Shown here: positions 34,499 through 44,968 of the stretch, piece by piece
Layout of the letters: every line of letters starts with the position of its first letter
Position numbering within the stretch: the first letter of the stretch is position 1
Source of the DNA: Hankyongella sp964404985
Lineage (GTDB): Bacteria; Pseudomonadota; Alphaproteobacteria; Sphingomonadales; Sphingomonadaceae
Reading direction: 5' to 3'
Assembly: GCA_964404985.1 (NCBI GenBank)
Contig: CAYOMD010000004.1
Location: 70,003-134,002, forward strand
Length of the DNA: 64,000 bases
Translations under genes and position numbers: made by a program
The notes under the pieces: generated by a model
The model's database searches: none
The model's input: only the letters and a program-made list of their open reading frames with translations
What the model was told of the DNA's origin: nothing

Positions 34499-35356
34499 TC
34501 ATGCCCAATGCGCCAGCAGGGTATGGGCGAGCGCGATCGACGGCGGAACCTTGAGCGGGCCTGCGCCACGCAAGGCGTCGGCGACTTCGGCGCGGCTGAA
34601 CCAGCGCGCATCCTCCAGCTCGTGAGGGTCGATCGTCAGGTCACGCGTGCGTGCCTCGGCGATACAGCCGATCATCAGCGAGGATACGAATGGCCACGGC
34701 TGGGAGGCCACATAGCGCACGGTGGTGACCGCGACGCCGGCTTCCTCGGCGACTTCGCGAGCGACCGCCTCCTCAATGGATTCGCCCGGCTCGACAAAGC
34801 CGGCGAGTGCGGAATACATCCCTTGAGGGAATTGCGCCTGCCGACCGAGCAGGCAGCCATCCCCGTCCACCACCAGCATAAGGACCACAGGGTCCACACG
34901 GGGAAAATGCTGCGCAGCACAGGCGGCGTTGCTGCACTGGCGCATGGCACCGCCGCGCACAAGATGGCTGGAGGTACCGCAGCGGGCACAAAACCGGTGC
35001 TGCGCATGCCAACCGAGCAGCGCGCGCGCATGGCCGATGATGGCGGCCCGGCTATCGCCGAACATCTGCGCTGCTGAGCGCGCATTCACGGCCTGGCCTT
35101 CCAGCCCATCCCCAGCAGGAACCGCGCCTGCAAAATGGGCAACACCGGTGGAATCAAGACCGAGCAGCACGAGATCGCTCTCGACTGGTGACCCGACAAG
35201 CGGCACCCAGCCGATGTCGTTACCGCGCAGCACAGGATCAAGCCCGACGAATGGCAATAACCGGCTGGCGGGGTGTTGTGCCAGCAGGGCGAGTGCCGCC
35301 TCGTCCCGCCGCAGGGCCTCGGCGCGGTCTAGCGTATTTCCGGTGAAGCCGATCAT
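34499..35356 (-). CDS. nudC: NAD(+) diphosphatase NudC (Nudix/RNA decapping)
   Basis: A Nudix hydrolase of about 285 residues acting on NAD(H) and NAD-capped RNA. It has the zinc ribbon CARCG...CSNAAC, the Nudix box GFVEPGESIEEAVAREVAEEAG and the NudC-specific motif SQPWPFVSSLMIG. MIGFTGNTL at 35356 is preferred over an ATG eight codons upstream. It is followed on the other side by the SRP RNA gene. Confidence 0.95.
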   Translation of the reverse strand: MIGFTGNTLDRAEALRRDEAALALLAQHPASRLLPFVGLDPVLRGNDIGWVPLVGSPVESDLVLLGLDSTGVAHFAGAVPAGDGLEGQAVNARSAAQMFGDSRAAIIGHARALLGWHAQHRFCARCGTSSHLVRGGAMRQCSNAACAAQHFPRVDPVVLMLVVDGDGCLLGRQAQFPQGMYSALAGFVEPGESIEEAVAREVAEEAGVAVTTVRYVASQPWPFVSSLMIGCIAEARTRDLTIDPHELEDARWFSRAEVADALRGAGPLKVPPSIALAHTLLAHWA

Positions 35357-35456
35357 CAGCGCCTCGTGACATAGCAACACCAGAAAGTCACGCCGGACAT
35401 GGTGCCATGGGGCTGCATGACTTGCGTTTTCGCCGGGCCTGTGAAAAGGAACATAT

Positions 35457-35547
35457 GGGAGTCGGGCCGGGCAGGTACCTCGCCAACCCGGTCAGGTCCG
35501 GAAGGAAGCAGCCGTAACGAATTCGGCCTGGGTCGCGCCCGGCTCCC
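35457..35547 (+). ncRNA. ffs: Signal recognition particle RNA (4.5S type)
   Basis: About 91 nt. The conserved tip GGTCAGGTCCGGAAGGAAGC with AGCC is at 35490-35513; this is the Ffh-binding hairpin. The ends GGGAGTCGGGC and GCCCGGCTCCC pair over 11 bases with one G-U, closing a single rod-like helix. Position upstream of dnaX is conserved in Alphaproteobacteria. Confidence 0.95.
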
Positions 35548-35620
35548 ACATTCCTCCTCATATTCAGACATTTTCCCGGCAATGGTTGCGGCAACCCCCG
35601 CAAGCCGCCATTGTTGAGCT

Positions 35621-37293
<1,673 letters not shown>

Positions 37294-37297
<4 letters not shown>

Positions 37298-37614
37298 ATC
37301 TCCAGAAAATCATGGAAGCCGCGCAAGGCATGCAGACCAAGATGGCCGAGGCGCAGGGCAAACTCGACAGCCTGGAAGTGCAGGGGCAGTCGGGTGGCGG
37401 GCTGATTGCCGTGACGGCGACTGCGCGCGGCAAAATCGTGCGCATCAGCATCGACCCGAGCCTGGTGGTTCCCGATGACCGGGAAGTGCTGGAGGATCTG
37501 CTGGTTGCCGCCATCAATGACGCCCGCACCAAAGGCGAGGAACTGGCGCAGACGGAAATGGCCAAGCTCACGCAAGGCCTGCCGCTGCCGCCGGGCATGA
37601 AGTTTCCCTTTTAG
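37294..37614 (+). CDS. ybaB: YbaB/EbfC family nucleoid-associated protein
   Basis: A 106-residue DNA-binding dimer. NLQKIMEAAQGMQTKMAEAQ and VQGQSGGGLIAVTATARGK are the family blocks, and the C-terminus LPLPPGMKFPF is typical. It is translationally coupled to dnaX. In most proteobacteria recR follows; here it is replaced by an antiporter gene 9 bases on. Confidence 0.95.
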
Positions 37615-37623
37615 TAGAGCATC

Positions 37624-39531
37624 ATGGCTGGAGCGACGACACACGGTGGCGCATTATACGATACCGTCGTCTATCTGGCGGCGGCGCTTGTTTGCGTCCC
37701 TTTGTTTGCGCGTCTCAAGATCGGGGCAATCATCGGCTATATTGCAGCCGGCCTGCTGATCGGGCCGCACGTCCTCGGCGTAGTCGCGGACACGGAAGCA
37801 ATCTCAAGCCTGGCCGAACTCGGCGTTGTGATGGTCATGTTCGTGATCGGGCTGGAACTGCGCCCGGCGCGCCTCTGGGCGCTGCGCCGGGATATCTTCG
37901 GCCTCGGCACAGCGCAGGTGGTCTTGACCGGCCTTATTCTGGTGCCGGTTGCAACAGCCGCCCTGGATTTGAACTGGCGGTCCGCGATCATCGTCGGCTT
38001 CAGTCTGGCGCTGTCGTCAACGGCATTTGCCCTGCAACTCTACAAGGAACGCGGGACCCTCAACACGCCGGGGGGCGAACGCGCCTTTGCCATCCTGCTG
38101 TTGCAGGACATGGCTTTGGTGCCGCTGCTGGCACTGGTCTCGCTGCTGGCAGGTGCACCATCCCCTGATGCTGCGGCCGGCTGGCAAACCGGGCTGGTGA
38201 CGCTTGGTGCTGTCGGCGGGGTGGTACTCGTCGGGCGCTACGGCCTGCCATGGCTGTTCGATTTCATTGTCGCCAGCGGTGTGCGGGAGCTGTTGACGGC
38301 AGCGGCGCTGTTCATTGTTGTCGGCACGGCAGCGCTCATGGCCTCTATCGGCCTCTCGATGGCGCTGGGCGCGTTCATCGCCGGGGTGGTGCTGGCAGAC
38401 TCCGAGTTCCGCCATCAACTGGAGGCGGATATCGAGCCGTTCCGGGGGCTGCTGCTCGGTTTGTTTTTCATCTCCGTCGGGTCTGGCTTGACCCTGCCAG
38501 TGCTCATGACCCAGCCGGTCCAGATCGCCAGCGTCACACTCGCTCTGCTGTTTTTCAAGATTGCTGTGCTCTACGCGCTGACGCGGGTCACCGGCTCCAA
38601 GGTAGGGGACGCGCGCGAGATCGCCACCTCGCTGGCGCAGTCCGGGGAGTTCGGGTTCGTCCTGTTTGCGGCGGCGCAAGCTGGCGGCCTCCTGAAGCCG
38701 GCAGAGTCGAGCGTGCTTGGTGCCTGCATCACGTTGTCGATGCTGCTGACGCCCCTGTTGTCGCGGGCAGTCCAGATCATGGGGCGCAAGACCGAGGATG
38801 GCGCGGAGGTTGGCCCGTCGCTACTGGACCGCGAGCGCAAGGGCCGCATCATTCTCTCCGGCTATGGCCGGTTTGGTCAGGTGGTGGCGCAGATGCTGCT
38901 GGCGCGCGGTCTGGAAGTCACGCTTATCGACAGCGACCCGGCGCGTATTCGTCTCACCCGACAATTCGGCCAGACCGTGTATTTCGGCAATGGCTGGCGT
39001 GTCGACGTCCTGCGTGCCGCCGGTGCCGAGTCTGCACAGATGCTCATCCTGTGCGGCTCAAAGGACCGCACGACAGCGGAGCAGATCCAGCGCATCAAGC
39101 GGGAATTCCCCTCCCTCGAAGTGCTGGTCAGGGTCAAGGACCGCGCGGAACAGATGGAACTGATGAAGTCCGATGCCGACTTCCTGATCCGAGAGCTTTT
39201 CGAATCCGCGCTTGCCATGGGGCGTGAGGCGTTGAGGCGGATTGGCCTTGATGCCTCGACCATCGAGACGATCGAGACGGAATTCCGCATCCGGGACGAA
39301 ACCCGCCTGACCATGCAGGCAGAGACCGGGGATTTGTTCCAAGGGCGGGAACTGATCTTCCGGGCGGACAACCCGCTGGCAAGTACCGTCTTCGATATCG
39401 GCCCGACCGATGAGGCCGACGATCAGATTGCAGCCGCCAAGGCGGCCGCGCCCGTCACCCGCCGCAAGTCGGCCAAGGTCGTCCGCGAGATGACCGAGGA
39501 TGATGGTATCGATCAGACCGGCTGGTCTTAA
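37624..39531 (+). CDS. CPA2-family cation:proton antiporter with RCK domain (KefC-like)
   Basis: A 635-residue protein with about 12 membrane helices (residues 15-390; GYIAAGLLIGPHVLGV and VMVMFVIGLELRPARLW are typical) and a cytosolic TrkA-N/RCK domain starting ILSGYGRFGQVVAQMLLARG near residue 410. It resembles KefB/KefC, which exchange K+ for H+. The ligand-binding details for glutathione cannot be verified. It directly follows ybaB, where recR would be expected. Confidence 0.9.
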   Translation: MAGATTHGGALYDTVVYLAAALVCVPLFARLKIGAIIGYIAAGLLIGPHVLGVVADTEAISSLAELGVVMVMFVIGLELRPARLWALRRDIFGLGTAQVVLTGLILVPVATAALDLNWRSAIIVGFSLALSSTAFALQLYKERGTLNTPGGERAFAILLLQDMALVPLLALVSLLAGAPSPDAAAGWQTGLVTLGAVGGVVLVGRYGLPWLFDFIVASGVRELLTAAALFIVVGTAALMASIGLSMALGAFIAGVVLADSEFRHQLEADIEPFRGLLLGLFFISVGSGLTLPVLMTQPVQIASVTLALLFFKIAVLYALTRVTGSKVGDAREIATSLAQSGEFGFVLFAAAQAGGLLKPAESSVLGACITLSMLLTPLLSRAVQIMGRKTEDGAEVGPSLLDRERKGRIILSGYGRFGQVVAQMLLARGLEVTLIDSDPARIRLTRQFGQTVYFGNGWRVDVLRAAGAESAQMLILCGSKDRTTAEQIQRIKREFPSLEVLVRVKDRAEQMELMKSDADFLIRELFESALAMGREALRRIGLDASTIETIETEFRIRDETRLTMQAETGDLFQGRELIFRADNPLASTVFDIGPTDEADDQIAAAKAAAPVTRRKSAKVVREMTEDDGIDQTGWS

Positions 39532-39731
39532 GCGATTTCTTATTCAATGAACCCATTCGATCCCGAACCTGGATCGCCATCCCGGCTTAGCAATCCGCTC
39601 GTCATCGCGAGGCCACTGAGTGGCCGCGGCGATCCAGCTAACAATATTAGAGCATCTGGATTGCCGCGTCGCCTGCGGCTCCTCGCAATGACGGTTCAAT
39701 CTAAAGTCATCAGAGTATAAAGCGCGATGCT
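39532..39731. repeat. Composite palindromic repeats between the antiporter and LOG genes
   Basis: 200 bases without a gene. Core palindrome 39601-39692: GTCATCGCGAGG...GCGATCCAG against CTGGATTGCCGC...CCTCGCAATGAC around a loop CTAACAATATTAGAGCAT; its arms match the core of the 158-bp elements. Left of it, ACCCATTCGATCCCGAACCTGG resembles the loop at 24768-24790. Right of it, TAAAGTCATCAGAGTATAAA and GATGCTTTA match the arms at 22927 and 24805. Confidence 0.75.
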
Positions 39732-40601
39732 TTAGGGCAAACGCAAATCGAGCGCCGCCGACAAGATGGCCCAGGCCTCGTCTGCGGTCTCGACAAACTG
39801 GAACAGGGAGAGGTCCTCGAAGGATATCACGCCTTCCTCCGCCAGGGCCTCGAAGTTCACGATGCGACGCCAGAAAGCCTCGCCGAACAGCAGAACCGGT
39901 ATCGGTTTGATCTTGCGGGTCTGAATCAGGGTCAGCACCTCGAACAACTCGTCAAGCGTGCCGAATCCACCCGGAAAGACGCATAGTGCGCGCGCGCGCA
40001 TGAGGAAGTGCATCTTGCGGATCGCGAAATAATGGAACTGAAAGCTCAGTGCCGGCGTCACGAACAGATTCGGGGCCTGCTCATGCTCCAGGACGATGTT
40101 GAGGCCAATGCTGGGTGCACCCGCATCGGCAGCGCCGCGATTGGCCGCTTCCATGATCGAGGGGCCACCGCCCGAGGTCACCACGAAATGGCGCTCGTCC
40201 GGCACTGGTTGGACGATGCTGGAGATTCGCGCGGCCAGCGTGCGCGCCTCGACGTAGTATTTTGCTTTTGCTGCCAGATTAGCCGCGACAGCCTGGTCGC
40301 GTGCCGTTTGGGCAGCGGCTGCGCGGGCACCGGCTGCACCCGGCTCGGGAATCCTGGCAGAGCCATAGAAGACGATGGTGGATGCGATCCGAAATTCCTG
40401 CAGCACCATCTCGGGCTTCAGCAGCTCGAGTTGCAGGCGCAGCGGCCGAAGCTCCTCCCGGAGCATGAAATCGACGTCGGTGAAAGCCAGCCGGTAGTGG
40501 GGATGCACAGTCTGCGGCGTGGGGGTTACCTGGCAGGAGAACGCGACATCCTGCTCGGCGGTCGGGAAGATGCGTTCGGTCCCATCCGGGTTGGTCATCA
40601 C
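39732..40601 (-). CDS. LOG-family protein (Rossmann fold nucleotide-binding)
   Basis: A 289-residue protein. The LOG motifs VVTSGGGPSIMEAANRGA and PGGFGTLDELFEVLTLIQ (PGGxGTxxE) are both intact, as in cytokinin-activating phosphoribohydrolases and PpnN-type nucleotide 5'-monophosphate nucleosidases. An N-terminal helical extension of about 100 residues resembles the large form. Its stop codon is on the repeat end GATGCTTTA. Confidence 0.9.
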   Translation of the reverse strand: MMTNPDGTERIFPTAEQDVAFSCQVTPTPQTVHPHYRLAFTDVDFMLREELRPLRLQLELLKPEMVLQEFRIASTIVFYGSARIPEPGAAGARAAAAQTARDQAVAANLAAKAKYYVEARTLAARISSIVQPVPDERHFVVTSGGGPSIMEAANRGAADAGAPSIGLNIVLEHEQAPNLFVTPALSFQFHYFAIRKMHFLMRARALCVFPGGFGTLDELFEVLTLIQTRKIKPIPVLLFGEAFWRRIVNFEALAEEGVISFEDLSLFQFVETADEAWAILSAALDLRLP

Positions 40602-40664
40602 AGGCTCCGCAAGGCGTTATGTGCCGGGCCTTCTTGCCCGTGCGCCAATGACCCGGCATAGCAT

Positions 40665-41918
40665 GTGTTCATGAAAAGTCTGGCAAATACTTCCGCGTTC
40701 GCGTTTCGCGACTTCCGATTTTACTGGTTCATGCGGTTGTTCAATACGCTCGCAATCCAGATGCTGAGCGTGGCGATCGGCTGGCAGGTCTATGATGTGG
40801 CGCGCCAGACCCGGTCGGTCGAGGAGTCCGCATTTCTGCTCGGCATGATCGGCCTTGCCCAGTTTCTGCCGCTGTTTTTCCTGACCCTGATCGCAGGCTA
40901 TGCCGCTGACCGGCTGGACCGCCGCTGGATTGGCCGTGCCGCGATTACTCTTGAAGTGACCGGGGTGGCCCTGCTGCTGATCGAGTCGCTGAGTGCCACG
41001 ATCAGCCTGCCGGTGGTGTTCGTCGTTGCGGCCATGCTGGGGGCGGCCCGCGCGCTGGCCGCACCGGCGTTTCAGGCACTGGCCCCGAACCTGGTCAGCA
41101 AGGAGGTGCTGCCGTCTGCCATTGCGCTCAGTTCGCTGGCCTGGCAGGGGGCGAGCGTCGTTGGCCCGGCGATTGGTGGTTATGTCTATGTGGCGGGAGC
41201 CTCTGCGGCTTATGCCGTGTGCCTGGGTTTGCTGCTGATGTCGCTTGGCCTGGCCTTCATGCTGCGTCCAGTCCCGCGCCCGCCGGTATCTACGCTCACA
41301 CCTTGGCAGTCGGTCAAGGAGGGTCTGGCCTATGTACGTACCAACCGGGTGGTCTTCGGGGCCGTGACGCTCGATCTCTTTGCGGTTCTGCTTGGGGGTG
41401 CTACGGCATTGCTGCCGGTCTTTGCCCGCGATGTGCTGCACGTCGGGCCGGAGGGCCTTGGCCATCTGCGGGCGGCACCGGCGGCTGGTGCGGTGGTGAT
41501 CGCCGTGCTGCTTTCCGTCTGGCCGCTGCGTCGCCGCATGGGGCTGGTCATGTTCTGGAGTGTCGGTGTTTTTGGGGTCCTGACGGCGCTGTTCGGGCTT
41601 TCGACGAACTTCACCTTGTCGCTCTGCCTGCTGGCCATGCTTGGCGCGGTCGACATGATCAGCGTTTACGTGCGTCAATCCATCGTGCAGATTTTCGTGC
41701 CGGATGCGATGCGCGGTCGGGTCGCCTCGGTCAGCACCTTGTGTATCTCCGCCTCCAATGAGTTGGGCGAGTTCGAGTCCGGGGTGGCGGCCCGTTTTCT
41801 GGGTGCGGTCGGTGCCGTAGTGTTCGGGGGCGTGGGCGCGATTTCGATCACGGCACTCTGGGCCTGGAAGTTCCCCGAGTTGCGTCGCACGGACCGGCTT
41901 GACTCGCCACCCGTATGA
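40665..41918 (+). CDS. MFS transporter (EntS-like)
   Basis: A 417-residue major-facilitator protein with 12 predicted helices. The FRDFRFYWFMRLFNTLAIQM start and the cytoplasmic loop AGYAADRLDRRWIGRAA (motif A-like G-x-x-x-D-R-x-x-R-R) match the MFS_3 subgroup that includes the enterobactin exporter EntS. There are no siderophore genes nearby. The GTG start at 40665 or ATG at 40671. Confidence 0.88.
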   Translation: MFMKSLANTSAFAFRDFRFYWFMRLFNTLAIQMLSVAIGWQVYDVARQTRSVEESAFLLGMIGLAQFLPLFFLTLIAGYAADRLDRRWIGRAAITLEVTGVALLLIESLSATISLPVVFVVAAMLGAARALAAPAFQALAPNLVSKEVLPSAIALSSLAWQGASVVGPAIGGYVYVAGASAAYAVCLGLLLMSLGLAFMLRPVPRPPVSTLTPWQSVKEGLAYVRTNRVVFGAVTLDLFAVLLGGATALLPVFARDVLHVGPEGLGHLRAAPAAGAVVIAVLLSVWPLRRRMGLVMFWSVGVFGVLTALFGLSTNFTLSLCLLAMLGAVDMISVYVRQSIVQIFVPDAMRGRVASVSTLCISASNELGEFESGVAARFLGAVGAVVFGGVGAISITALWAWKFPELRRTDRLDSPPV

Positions 41919-41962
41919 CGCAGGCTGACAGCATATCCTAAAACACAAAAAGGACACACCCG

Positions 41963-42883
41963 ATGAAAGCCCAGTCCATACTGCAGACGATCGGCAATAC
42001 GCCGCATATTCGCATGTACCGGCTGTTTCCGGATCATGAGGTCTGGATCAAGTCGGAGCGCAGCAATCCCGGCGGCTCGATCAAGGACCGGATTGCGCTG
42101 GCAATGGTCGAGGCGGCGGAGGCCAGCGGGCAGCTTCAGGCAGGCGGCACGATTGTCGAGCCGACGTCCGGCAACACCGGGATCGGGCTGGCGATGGTGG
42201 CGGCAGTCAAGGGCTACCAGCTGGTTCTGGTCATGCCGGAGTCCATGTCGATCGAGCGACGCCGGCTGATGCTGGCCTATGGGGCCAAGTTCGTCCTGAC
42301 CCCGCGGGAGCGCGGGATGAAAGGGGCGGTCGAGCGCGCGCAGGAGCTCGTTGCGGCGACCCCGGGGGCCTGGATGCCCCAGCAGTTCGGGAACCCGGCC
42401 AATGTGGCGGTGCATGTGCGCACCACCGCCCAGGAAATTCTGGAGGATTTCCCGGACGGTCTGGATGCCCTCATCACCGGTGTGGGCACCGGCGGCCACC
42501 TCACCGGCGTGGCCCAGGTACTCAAGGGCAAGTTTCCGGCGCTCAAGGCGTTTGCTGTCGAGCCGGCGGCATCCCCGGTTATCTCCGGCGGCCAACCGGG
42601 GCCGCATCCGATTCAGGGGATTGGTGCCGGCTTTATCCCCGGGAACCTGCACACCCGGTTGCTGGACGGTGTCGTGACGGTGGAGGCGGAAGCCGCCAAG
42701 GACATGGCGCGCCGCGCGGCAACGCAGGAGGGCATGCTGGTGGGGATTTCCTCCGGCGCGACCCTGGCCGCCATCGCGCAGACCCTGCCAACGCTGCCGG
42801 CGGGCAGTCGTGTTCTCGGCTTCAATTACGATACCGGCGAGCGCTATCTCTCGGTACCCGAATTCCTGCCGAGCGGAGACTGA
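41963..42883 (+). CDS. cysK: O-acetylserine sulfhydrylase (cysteine synthase)
   Basis: A 306-residue PLP enzyme of cysteine synthesis. The PLP lysine is in SNPGGSIKDRIALAMVEAAE, the substrate loop is EPTSGNTGIGLAM and the phosphate-binding loop is TGVGTGGHLTGVAQ; SSGATLAA closes the site. The short C-terminus fits CysK. It is a single gene behind an AAAAGGA site, probably with the MFS gene upstream in one transcript. Confidence 0.95.
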   Translation: MKAQSILQTIGNTPHIRMYRLFPDHEVWIKSERSNPGGSIKDRIALAMVEAAEASGQLQAGGTIVEPTSGNTGIGLAMVAAVKGYQLVLVMPESMSIERRRLMLAYGAKFVLTPRERGMKGAVERAQELVAATPGAWMPQQFGNPANVAVHVRTTAQEILEDFPDGLDALITGVGTGGHLTGVAQVLKGKFPALKAFAVEPAASPVISGGQPGPHPIQGIGAGFIPGNLHTRLLDGVVTVEAEAAKDMARRAATQEGMLVGISSGATLAAIAQTLPTLPAGSRVLGFNYDTGERYLSVPEFLPSGD

Positions 42884-43046
42884 GCTGCAGAGGTGAGTTG
42901 TTTTTATAATAAATAAGAAAAAAGCTTTCGTCAGCCACAAAAAACTCATGTTGTGGCATCGAGGTTCGCTTAATTGAAGGATATAGAGCGCGGTGCAAAA
43001 TTCTAGTCCACGACACGATTGCGTAAATACAAGCAGAGTTTTCATT
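42884..43046. other. AT-rich gap before the CsgG-like pair
   Basis: 163 bases, visibly AT-richer than the surroundings (TTTTTATAATAAATAAGAAA at about 42902). A TATAAT hexamer without a good -35 box and a TTGAAG...AAAATT pair (17-base spacing, poor match) are possible promoters for the downstream gene. Confidence 0.4.
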
Positions 43047-43784
43047 ATGCCGAAATTTATGAGTTCAGTGGGTTTTCTCGCCGTCGGTATCGTCATTATG
43101 ATGCAAATCGTACATCCTGCCTATGCTCAGAGTGAGGGTGGCGGGTCGAGTCAATGGTTCGCAGATATTCCACGTTGTAGTAAGAATATTGGAGTAGTTT
43201 CGATCGTAGAATCCGAGAAAAAGTGGTGGAAAAAGATCGATAGCAACCTTGGTTCGCCAGAAGCTTTGATCCGTATTTTCGTGCAGAAATCCGAATGTTT
43301 CACGCTGGCAAGCGCTAGTCCGGCACCTGATGCGGTACAATCCTCCTCGACACTGCCGATAGATGAAGTCAAGCCTGATAAACAACTGGATCAAATGGCA
43401 GAGTATTATATTATACCTGACCTTATTGCAGGCAACGAGGGCAGCAGCGGTAGCAGCGTGGGCAATGTTTTGGCCCGCACCCTGCTTTTCGGCGCGGTTG
43501 GTTTGGCCACGGCTAACATCAACATGAAGAAACCTTCACGAAAGGTCATTCTCTACCTTAGGGACGTCCAGACATCAGAAGAGATTGCTGCAATTGAAGG
43601 GCATGTTCTGAAAAACGACATCAAGGGGAGCGAGCGTGGCGACTTGTTTACAGGCGGGTATCTCGTCGAAGGTGGTGCAGGCAGCTATGCGAAGACGACG
43701 CAAGGCAAGATGCTGGCTTTAGCCTATCTCCGTGCATTTACCCAAATGGTTAACGAGTTGGGAGGCATGCCTAGCGGCAAATAG
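43047..43784 (+). CDS. CsgG-like exported protein, short paralogue
   Basis: 245 residues from ATG 43047 (MPKFMSSVGFLAVGI), with signal peptide ending in HPAYA-Q, so not a lipoprotein. ADIPRCSKNIGVVSIVE, WWKKIDSNLGSPEALIRIF and the C-terminal ALAYLRAFTQMVNELGG are shared with the next gene. The central part is shortened (TASASPAPDAVQSSST replaces the usual motif), the glycine-zipper region is lost (SVGNVLARTLLFGAVGLATA) and there is no SH3 domain. It is lower in GC than its twin. A divergent copy, perhaps decaying. Confidence 0.75.
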   Translation: MPKFMSSVGFLAVGIVIMMQIVHPAYAQSEGGGSSQWFADIPRCSKNIGVVSIVESEKKWWKKIDSNLGSPEALIRIFVQKSECFTLASASPAPDAVQSSSTLPIDEVKPDKQLDQMAEYYIIPDLIAGNEGSSGSSVGNVLARTLLFGAVGLATANINMKKPSRKVILYLRDVQTSEEIAAIEGHVLKNDIKGSERGDLFTGGYLVEGGAGSYAKTTQGKMLALAYLRAFTQMVNELGGMPSGK

Positions 43785-43888
43785 CCGGAATGTTATGAGC
43801 ACTCTCGTGTGGCCCGTTGGTAAGATCTGTAGTATCGAGTGAGCGCTTCTGCTTACGAACGTCAAATTAAAACCAGGGGGGAAACAAC

Positions 43889-44845
43889 GTGTCGAAAATG
43901 CTGAATAGGTGGAGCCTGTTGGTCGCCAGCACAGCGATAGTGATGCAAGTCGCCACGCCGGTCTATGCCAAGAGCGCGGAGGAAAAGCGTGACGAAAAGT
44001 CTGCCGATATTCCGCGCTGCAGCAAGAAGATCGGCACGGCGTCCATCGTCGAGCCTGAAAACAAGTGGTGGCGGGAGATCGAGGGTGGCCTCGGCTCACC
44101 TGAAGCCTTGATCCGGATCTACGTACGGCAGTCCGGGTGCTTCACGCTCGTCAACCGCGGCCGCGGCTTCGATGTGGCCATGCAGGAGCGTGATCTGGCT
44201 TCCTCCGGTCAACTTCGTGGCGGCTCCAACCTTGGCAAAGGTCAAATCAAGACCGCCGATTACATCATTGTCCCGGATATCGTCACCCGTAACAGCAACA
44301 AGGGTGGCACCAATGTCGGCGGCATCATCGGCGGCCTGTTTGGCGGCACAGCTGGCGCTATCCTGGGTGGGATCAGCCTGAAGAAAAGCTCAGCCAACGT
44401 GATTCTCTACGTCACCGACACACGTTCATCTGAGGAAGTTGCCGCCAGTGAAGGCCGGGCCGAGAAGCGCGACCTTGGCTGGGGTGCGGGTGGTGGCCTG
44501 TTTACCGGCGGCTTCCTGGGGGCGGGCGGTGCCAGCGGCTACGCCAACACGGAAATCGGCCAGGTCGTGGCGCTTGCGTACCTTGATGCGTACACCAAGA
44601 TGGTCGGCGAGCTCGGTGGCCTGCCGGATAGCGCGTCTGCCGCCAACGCCGTGCAGGCAGTCTCGCTCAAGAAACCTGGAAAGCTCTATGCGAGCTCGTC
44701 CATCAAGAGCAAAGTGATCGTCCCGCTCGACGTCGGCCAACTGCTGTATCCGACCGGCAACAAGACCGACCAGTTCTGGGAAGTCGAGGATGAACTGGGC
44801 AATAAAGGGTGGATTTCCATGGCCCTGATCGAGCTTGCCAAATAG
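43889..44845 (+). CDS. CsgG-like exported protein with C-terminal SH3 domain
   Basis: 318 residues from GTG 43889, behind AGGGGGG. Signal peptide ends in TPVYA-K. The middle (SIVEPENKWWREIEGGLGSP, CFTLVNRGRGFDVAMQERDL, TADYIIVPDIV) matches the curli-assembly CsgG/HfaB-type fold; GGIIGGLFGGTAGAILGGIS is a glycine-zipper helix. Residues about 255-318 (GKLYASSSIKSKVIVPLDVG to GWISMALIELAK) are a bacterial SH3 domain. No lipobox and no curli genes, so the role is unknown. Confidence 0.82.
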   Translation: MSKMLNRWSLLVASTAIVMQVATPVYAKSAEEKRDEKSADIPRCSKKIGTASIVEPENKWWREIEGGLGSPEALIRIYVRQSGCFTLVNRGRGFDVAMQERDLASSGQLRGGSNLGKGQIKTADYIIVPDIVTRNSNKGGTNVGGIIGGLFGGTAGAILGGISLKKSSANVILYVTDTRSSEEVAASEGRAEKRDLGWGAGGGLFTGGFLGAGGASGYANTEIGQVVALAYLDAYTKMVGELGGLPDSASAANAVQAVSLKKPGKLYASSSIKSKVIVPLDVGQLLYPTGNKTDQFWEVEDELGNKGWISMALIELAK

Positions 44846-44861
44846 GGCGTTAAGCATAAAT

Positions 44862-44891
44862 GGCGCGTAATCAAATATCTACGCGCCTTTA
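44862..44891 (+). terminator. Intrinsic terminator after the CsgG-like pair
   Basis: GGCGCGTA (44862-44869) pairs with TACGCGCC (44880-44887) around an AT-rich loop and is followed by TTTATT. It lies 17 bases after the stop of the SH3-containing gene. Confidence 0.75.
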
Positions 44892-44968
44892 TTGCTAACT
44901 GACACATAACCGTAATATTATTGGCGTAAGCATTTGGCTTCGTTCCGCCTTCAGAGAGGGGCAGTCGC

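Noticed and set aside
40617..41957. 446-codon minus-strand frame rich in Arg, Gln and His
   Set aside because: Opposite-strand shadow of the MFS gene; composition is that of a GC-rich antisense frame.
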